The notes beneath the pieces were generated by a model. It worked only from the letters and a program-made list of their open reading frames with translations, searched no databases and was not told where the DNA came from. Positions 23,394 through 64,000 of a stretch of DNA of 64,000 nucleotides are shown here, piece after piece. Position 1 is the stretch's first letter. Every line of letters starts with the position of its first letter. A program made the translations under genes and the position numbers. Location of the stretch: the NCBI GenBank assembly GCA_013398295.1, contig VZSF01003260.1:260580-324579 (forward strand), written 5' to 3'. The DNA is from Chionis minor. Taxonomy: Eukaryota > Chordata > Aves > Charadriiformes > Chionididae.

Positions 23394-26179
23394 AATTAAG
23401 TTTTTGTTGTTTTTTATTGCATAAGGGTTATGACTGAAGAGGACTGAAAGCCTGCTCTAAATCTCTGGATTGCGACTTGGTTTTTTGCAATGTGCTCACT
23501 TGTTTAGTACCTTCCCTCCCCTACTGCCACCATCGTGCCAGCAGAAGGCTTTGCTTGTGCACACACACAGCAGAAGGCAGAAATGCGTCTTCCCCTCAGG
23601 TCACACCCAAGATCCCTGTGAGTTACGTCGTTGTGAAGTTAAGAGTTCCATTACCCTGCTGCTGTATGCTCCTCACAGGAGCACCTCCCAGGAGTGGTGT
23701 CCCTGCAAGGGTAGTTTTGTTAGTCTCACACCAGTGGAAACTTTCCTTTGTTGGGCAGAATCCTCCATTTCACCTAGGATTTGACTCGTTTTGGCTGTCA
23801 GAGTAGCAACTAAAGCTTAATTCCTGATCAGTGAGCTAGCCTTAAACAGTCTGACTGAACAGATACGTCCAAACCTGCTGTAAAGGGGAATATTGCCAAA
23901 CTAGTGAAGCCACTAGTAGATAAGGAGCCAACTAATACAGTTTTGGACACAAATTCAAAGGTCATGTCTTATACTAAGACACTGAAAGAATTCAGATGAA
24001 TAATCGTGTCTCTAAGAATGCTTATACTCAGAGACCTGCCCTTGAAGTAACTCACTTAAATGTGATTTAAAAGGTGAACTAATTTTTGCTATAAAGCATC
24101 TCCCTGCTTAGCTTAAAGAAAAAACTGCAGCTTCAAAGCTTTTGATTACGGAGCAACTTATCAGCCACAAGTCAGTTATTGCTGTGGTCCTTGAAAGATT
24201 TAAAGCTTGCCCTATGCCAAAGCTGTATTTAATGTTGCACACCTAGATATATTTAACACTGCGTTATTTGCCATTTGTAAGTAAGTTAGTAAAATCTTAT
24301 ATACATGAATATGTTTTCATCTTGGAAGTTTTCCACAGTTCCTAACGTGGCTTAAGTTGCCCTACTTTTGCTTGAATTAAGACTTAATTAGAAAGATGTC
24401 TTATTTGCCTTAGTAACCTGTAGAACCATGAGATGGTAGTAAAGTTGGAGATACCACTAACGGTAAGCGTAAGCATTTGTCTTTAAATCTGGTAATTTTA
24501 AGGTAAAATGCAAGCTTTCTAGAGATAATGGGCATCTAATACAAGAGACTAAAGAAAAAGACTAAACTTGAACTAATTTGCGTTAAACTAAATCATGAGT
24601 ATGCAGACCTTGAATCTTCAGTGTAATTTTGATTTCGGAAAGCTTGGGAAAAAAAAACTTTTTCCCTAATGCTTGGAAAAGCATTATGGGAGTAGGATAA
24701 AAAAAAAAATCCCCTGCAATAGTCATAACTATGTTTACAGAAAGAAAGCAGCTCCCTGCTTAAACATGACATGCACGAAGACAGACTTGTCAGGTAGAAT
24801 CCTTAGTTTAACAGTCATTTCAGAAGGAATGTTTATGCAGACTTGGTGCGTGTTTGCAGAAGATAGTTTTCGATTTAATTTCAAGTAGAATTTCAAGCAG
24901 TCTTAAAGTTTGGTTGAAAAGCGCCCTTGTGTATACAGTTGTTTCAAAGCAGTTCTTCCAGCCCAGAATATGGTCACCAATAAGAGGTACTTAGTTTTCA
25001 CAGATTAGCAAGCCTCGAATCTGGGACTACATCATTAATTTGGAGGTCTGGCTTTCCTGACTATTGGTGTTCTTTTCATGCCATTAAATAATGGATATAG
25101 CTTAGTAATTCAGTGCAAATTACACCCACAATGCCATCAAGCCTTGGGCATGTGTGGTTCTACTCACATTTTTGGGGGCCTGCAGTGACTGAACTTGCAA
25201 GTCAATTCAAGGTTTAGGCTATGTCTTTATTAGCAAGTAATACACTGCAGTAGGGGCAGAGAACCAGACATCCCTGAACTTTTTATTTCAGCCGAAAAAT
25301 AAAAAACTTTTCTCTTTCAGCCCAGACCCTGGTATGGTCCAGCTGAATACCCATTAAACAGGACAAATGCAGTTAGAGGCATTCCAAGAGCGTATTTCTT
25401 GCTTGAGTTTTGCTGTGAGTCTAGTTTGTGCCCTGAGAACACTGTGCTTACAAGCCAGGTCATGGTAAATGGTCTCCTACCTTGGAAAGTACAGAAAAGC
25501 TCTTAGTTAAATATTAAGGTAACTGAAAATGTTTTTTATGTATTTAGTGCAGTGTCCTGCTGGTTTCCATTATGAAAGTGTTAATTCACAGAACACTTGA
25601 GATGAGTCAGTACATATAATCTTGAAACAATTATTCTAGGTTCTGCTCCCCCCCATTTTCCAGGTGCAGGACTCTTTTTGATGTCATAGCCAAGAGAGCC
25701 ATCGCTAAGAGTATTATGGTTGCATAGCAACCTCAGTGTGATAAATAACTGGTTTAAAACAGTCCTTTGCTATGTATTTATTTTCCAACACGAGCCAAAC
25801 AGTTTCCTGCCACTGCAACTAATAAAACTCTTTAAGAAAAAAATATGCAATATTTTATGACTAAAATGAGATGCTGCTTTATTCAAATATCTTGTTATTT
25901 CTGGGCATTACCACCAGATTACTGCACCAAGTTATCTTAAAGTACCCAGTAATCCAGCATTATAATTTCTCTACAAACAGAAGGCCAAGCCCCATCTTGC
26001 CTTTCCTCCTGCTTGGATTATCAGTTGAAAGCACAACAGAAATACTCTATCTATGAAGGTAGAAGTGAACTAATGCAATACTAGTAATTAAGCTGTAATT
26101 TCCAAAAACATTAGGTTTTTTTCTTTTACCTAGTCAGCTATAGTGAAAGTCTTCTCTACACAAAAAACCTAAATATGGA
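23394..26179. other. Intergenic DNA between CR1 and the BTAF1 3' end
   Basis: No coding exon recognised. A plus-strand neighbour would have to run tail-to-tail with BTAF1, but no conserved last exon was seen. It contains the RFX-type palindrome at 25718-25732. Confidence 0.55.
25718..25732. promoter_or_regulatory. RFX-type X-box palindrome
   Basis: GGTTGC-ATA-GCAACC, a perfect inverted repeat matching the X-box bound by RFX factors (GTNRCC N0-3 RGYAAC type). A CRE-like TGATGTCA lies 31 bases upstream (25679-25686). The block around it (25670-25760) looks like a compact regulatory element. Inferred from motifs only. Confidence 0.45.
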
Positions 26180-26215
26180 CATACACAACATACAAGTTAT
26201 ATATTCCCAGTTTTG

Positions 26216-26221
26216 TTTATT
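26216..26221 (-). promoter_or_regulatory. Candidate BTAF1 poly(A) signal AATAAA (distal)
   Basis: AATAAA on the minus strand, followed 22-36 bases later by a GU-rich element (TGTATGTTGTGTATG, complement of 26180-26194). That is the standard layout of a strong vertebrate cleavage site, so this is my preferred BTAF1 end. Confidence 0.6.
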
Positions 26222-27356
26222 TTCATGGAATGCTAATTTAGTTACAATATGGCAGTTCATAACTACTGAAATGTGACATTAATTCATCTCCAATGCTGCA
26301 GAACAGTCTTGGTTTATATATATTGTTTTAAAACAATCTTATTTTACATAGTTGAGGTCTGTGGTGGTTTTTAAGCTCTGATGCTTAAGCACACAGCAAG
26401 CTACAAACCTTAGGTTTTATATTTATACGTATATTCTATGTATTCAGACAACTGCTGTAAGTTATCTATAATTTAATATTTATAAAAAGTGCATATACTG
26501 GTACATATGCACATCTAGAAACACACTTTTACTACTGCCTCCCTTTTATAAAAAGCTGCGTAACATACAGCCATATTATTCTCACTCACTGCTACTGAAG
26601 TTCTTTACTATCTTTGTTACACAATTTCAACTAGTCAATTCCCTCAAACTGAACTATGTATATTTTCTCCTAAAGAAAAAGTCAGTCCTCCCTCTTCCTT
26701 TAAGAAGCTTTAAATCATGCATCAGTTTAGTAAACAGTCACTTTAGCATGGATTTTAGAATCCTAGACAGTGTAAAATCTACTTCTGGAAAATGTCTGTC
26801 TGTATATTTAATTTCTTCTTTTAGTTACAAAAAATATATAGGATTGAAACATACTGAATACATGCATCTCTCAAAGTGGCTATATTCTAGCCTTATAGAT
26901 AAATTAAAAAAAGTACACCCCTGCTAATAGGATGCAAACATGGCCTCAAATAGGCCATTACCTGTATTTAATATAGCTCATTACATTAAAAAGTTCAAGT
27001 CAGCTGTTCTCTCAAGATGGTGTCAAAAGACTGAAGAGCATAATATATTTTTACTCAATGTACAAAGGTGGGTGCACGTATCTAGTGCCCTTTAATTATT
27101 CAATACTTTCAAGGCTTCTAGGCTTTGCCTCTGGTGATACAAATCCTGAAATGATCTGAATTAAAGTTTAAGTTGAAAATTGTTTTTTAATACACCATAA
27201 AAGCAAGTTGTGTTTAAAAGAAAAATGTACACTGAACAACCTGAAGTACTCACTGAAACAACTGTACAAAACTATTATAGATACAGAAAGAAATAATGGT
27301 GGACTTAGCTTCAAACAGAAGTAACACTTGTTAACATATGTAAAAACTTGCTTTGT

Positions 27357-27362
27357 TTTATT
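27357..27362 (-). promoter_or_regulatory. Candidate proximal poly(A) signal AATAAA
   Basis: AATAAA on the minus strand about 280 bases after the stop codon. The downstream sequence is only moderately U-rich, so this is a weaker alternative end giving a short 3'UTR. Confidence 0.35.
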
Positions 27363-27642
27363 CTTCTACCAAGTAAGAATTTGAAGCCGTTCAGAACAAG
27401 TAGAATTCAAACCACCTCACAATGTTTACATTTAAATTTCTTTTATACAGTGCAAACGTTTAAGACAGAATAACTCCCCAGTGAAACAGATGACACTACT
27501 TAGTGCCATTCTTTTGAAGTTTCTTCTTTCAATAAGTATTTACACATTAAGCTAAAGGTTCACTATATACGCTTTGAAGTTTGCTGAATATCAGCAGAAA
27601 AATACGTGAACTAGCAGCAGTTGTATTACGAATATATGATGG

Positions 27643-62941
<35,299 letters not shown>

Positions 62942-64000
62942 CTAAATATGATTGACAAAAACCGAAAATGTTATGCTATTCATAGTTCAGGTGCCCATCT
63001 CTATTAATATTCCCCCATGTTTTTAAGTTTAATGCAAACAGAAGACACATTTGACTGAAGACTACCAATTGACTGGATGACAAATGTACTTTCCTCCTAA
63101 TAATAAGTATAGTTCTTCTAAAAGCACATTTAACTTGGTGAACAAAAAAAATTAACAGAGAAATTGTTAGAAACATTACTTTAAAAAACCCTGCAGTTAC
63201 AAGAAAAAAATTAAATTGCTCCCTTCTTTATTCCACGATAGAACTTTTTCAGTCTTGAAAAATATTGTTAAGTTGTAAATGATCTTCATCAAATTCTGAT
63301 AGAGAAAGCAAAGGGCTCAACTGCTCATATTGTGCATTATTACTTCTTTTGAAGACATAGCCTGTGATCTATAATAGTATCAATCTCTGCTTTTCCAGAA
63401 TACCACAATCTTCTACTTTTCACACATTTTCCCACTACCTGGAATGTTGCCGTATTTACAGCTTTGAAATAATCGAATACTTCTGGTCTTCCCATGAAAC
63501 ACAGGAATTTAACCAGCAGATCTGTTTTCACAGTAACTCTGTATTTAGTGAAAGAGACGCTGATCATCCATTTTCAGAATAGTTAGCTTATTTCTTTTAA
63601 AGTTACTGAATGAGAAAGTCATCATATAAAAAAAGCAACTACCCAATCAAATCAATGACGCAAGTAATAAATGTTCATTATTCCCTCCAGTGCAAGGGGG
63701 ACATTTAGAACTCTCTTCACAGGGAGCCTAGTTTATCCATTAGTTATTGGGCAGTATGAGGTTATTACTGACTAAATGTGAGTCTAGCATCTGTCCACAT
63801 AGTGCAATCCGAATTGTCCCTTCCAGTCTTAATCATAAAAATATTTCTCCAAATATCACAACAGTATGAAGCTGGAATTTACACAGCAGTGAAGCTCACC
63901 TAGATCAGCCTAATAAGGATATTAGGTACCCTGAAATAAGGATACAGGTACCCTGAACAACTCCCCTTCCTCATAAACATGTACCCTAGGCTTGAGCAAA

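Larger units (their letters stand above)
26216..27642 (-). other. BTAF1: Probable BTAF1 3'UTR
   Basis: AT-rich sequence directly after the stop codon, without splice signals needed or any open frame. I infer that transcription continues to the AATAAA at 26216-26221. The length (about 1.4 kb) is in the range I expect for a vertebrate BTAF1 3'UTR. The exact end needs transcript data. Confidence 0.6.

Overview
The window is a piece of a vertebrate nuclear genome, almost certainly a bird. CR1 LINE fragments occur in both orientations, with the typical CR1 3' end (text close to 'ccttccaacc...ttctatg'). An LTR-like remnant of a type common in bird genomes is also present. Introns are compact, and the one large gene is spliced like its vertebrate orthologue. 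There is nothing prokaryotic here: no operon, CRISPR array or tRNA cluster was seen. | Right part (about 26.2-64.0 kb, minus strand): one gene, BTAF1 (TAF172, the Mot1 orthologue), a Swi2/Snf2 ATPase that removes TBP from DNA. I placed 37 coding exons (human numbering 2-38) by reading the minus strand. Every junction keeps frame and every intron is GT-AG. With the usual 14-nt coding part of exon 1, which lies beyond 64,000, the protein is 1,844 residues against 1,849 in human. The ATPase motifs are intact ([30 protein letters not shown]). The stop codon is at 27643-27645. A 3'UTR of about 1.4 kb probably ends just past an AATAAA at 26216-26221 that is followed by a GU-rich stretch. | Left part (1-26 kb): no recognisable protein-coding exon on either strand. 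It holds an LTR-like remnant (about 6.4-6.9 kb), a CpG island at 14.2-15.1 kb with splice-donor-like sites on both strands (a possible unannotated, perhaps noncoding, transcript start), and a 5'-truncated CR1 element at 19.9-23.4 kb. | Assembly problem: two single-N gaps (20807 and 22493) flank sequence that repeats its neighbours without a visible difference. 20808-22492 copies 18775-20459, and 22494-23098 copies 20202-20806. The simplest reading is three overlapping contigs laid end to end, so about 2,292 bp (20807-23098) is false duplication and the CR1 is really one copy of about 1.2 kb. | Smaller points: a perfect RFX-type X-box palindrome just beyond the BTAF1 3' end, several CTCF-like motifs all in the same orientation, a perfect 13-bp hairpin, a 176-bp diverged tandem duplication inside a CR1 fossil in intron 3, and overlapping tandem splice donors at BTAF1 exon 5. 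I found no convincing new biological system. The assembly artefact and the orphan CpG island are the most useful things to follow up.
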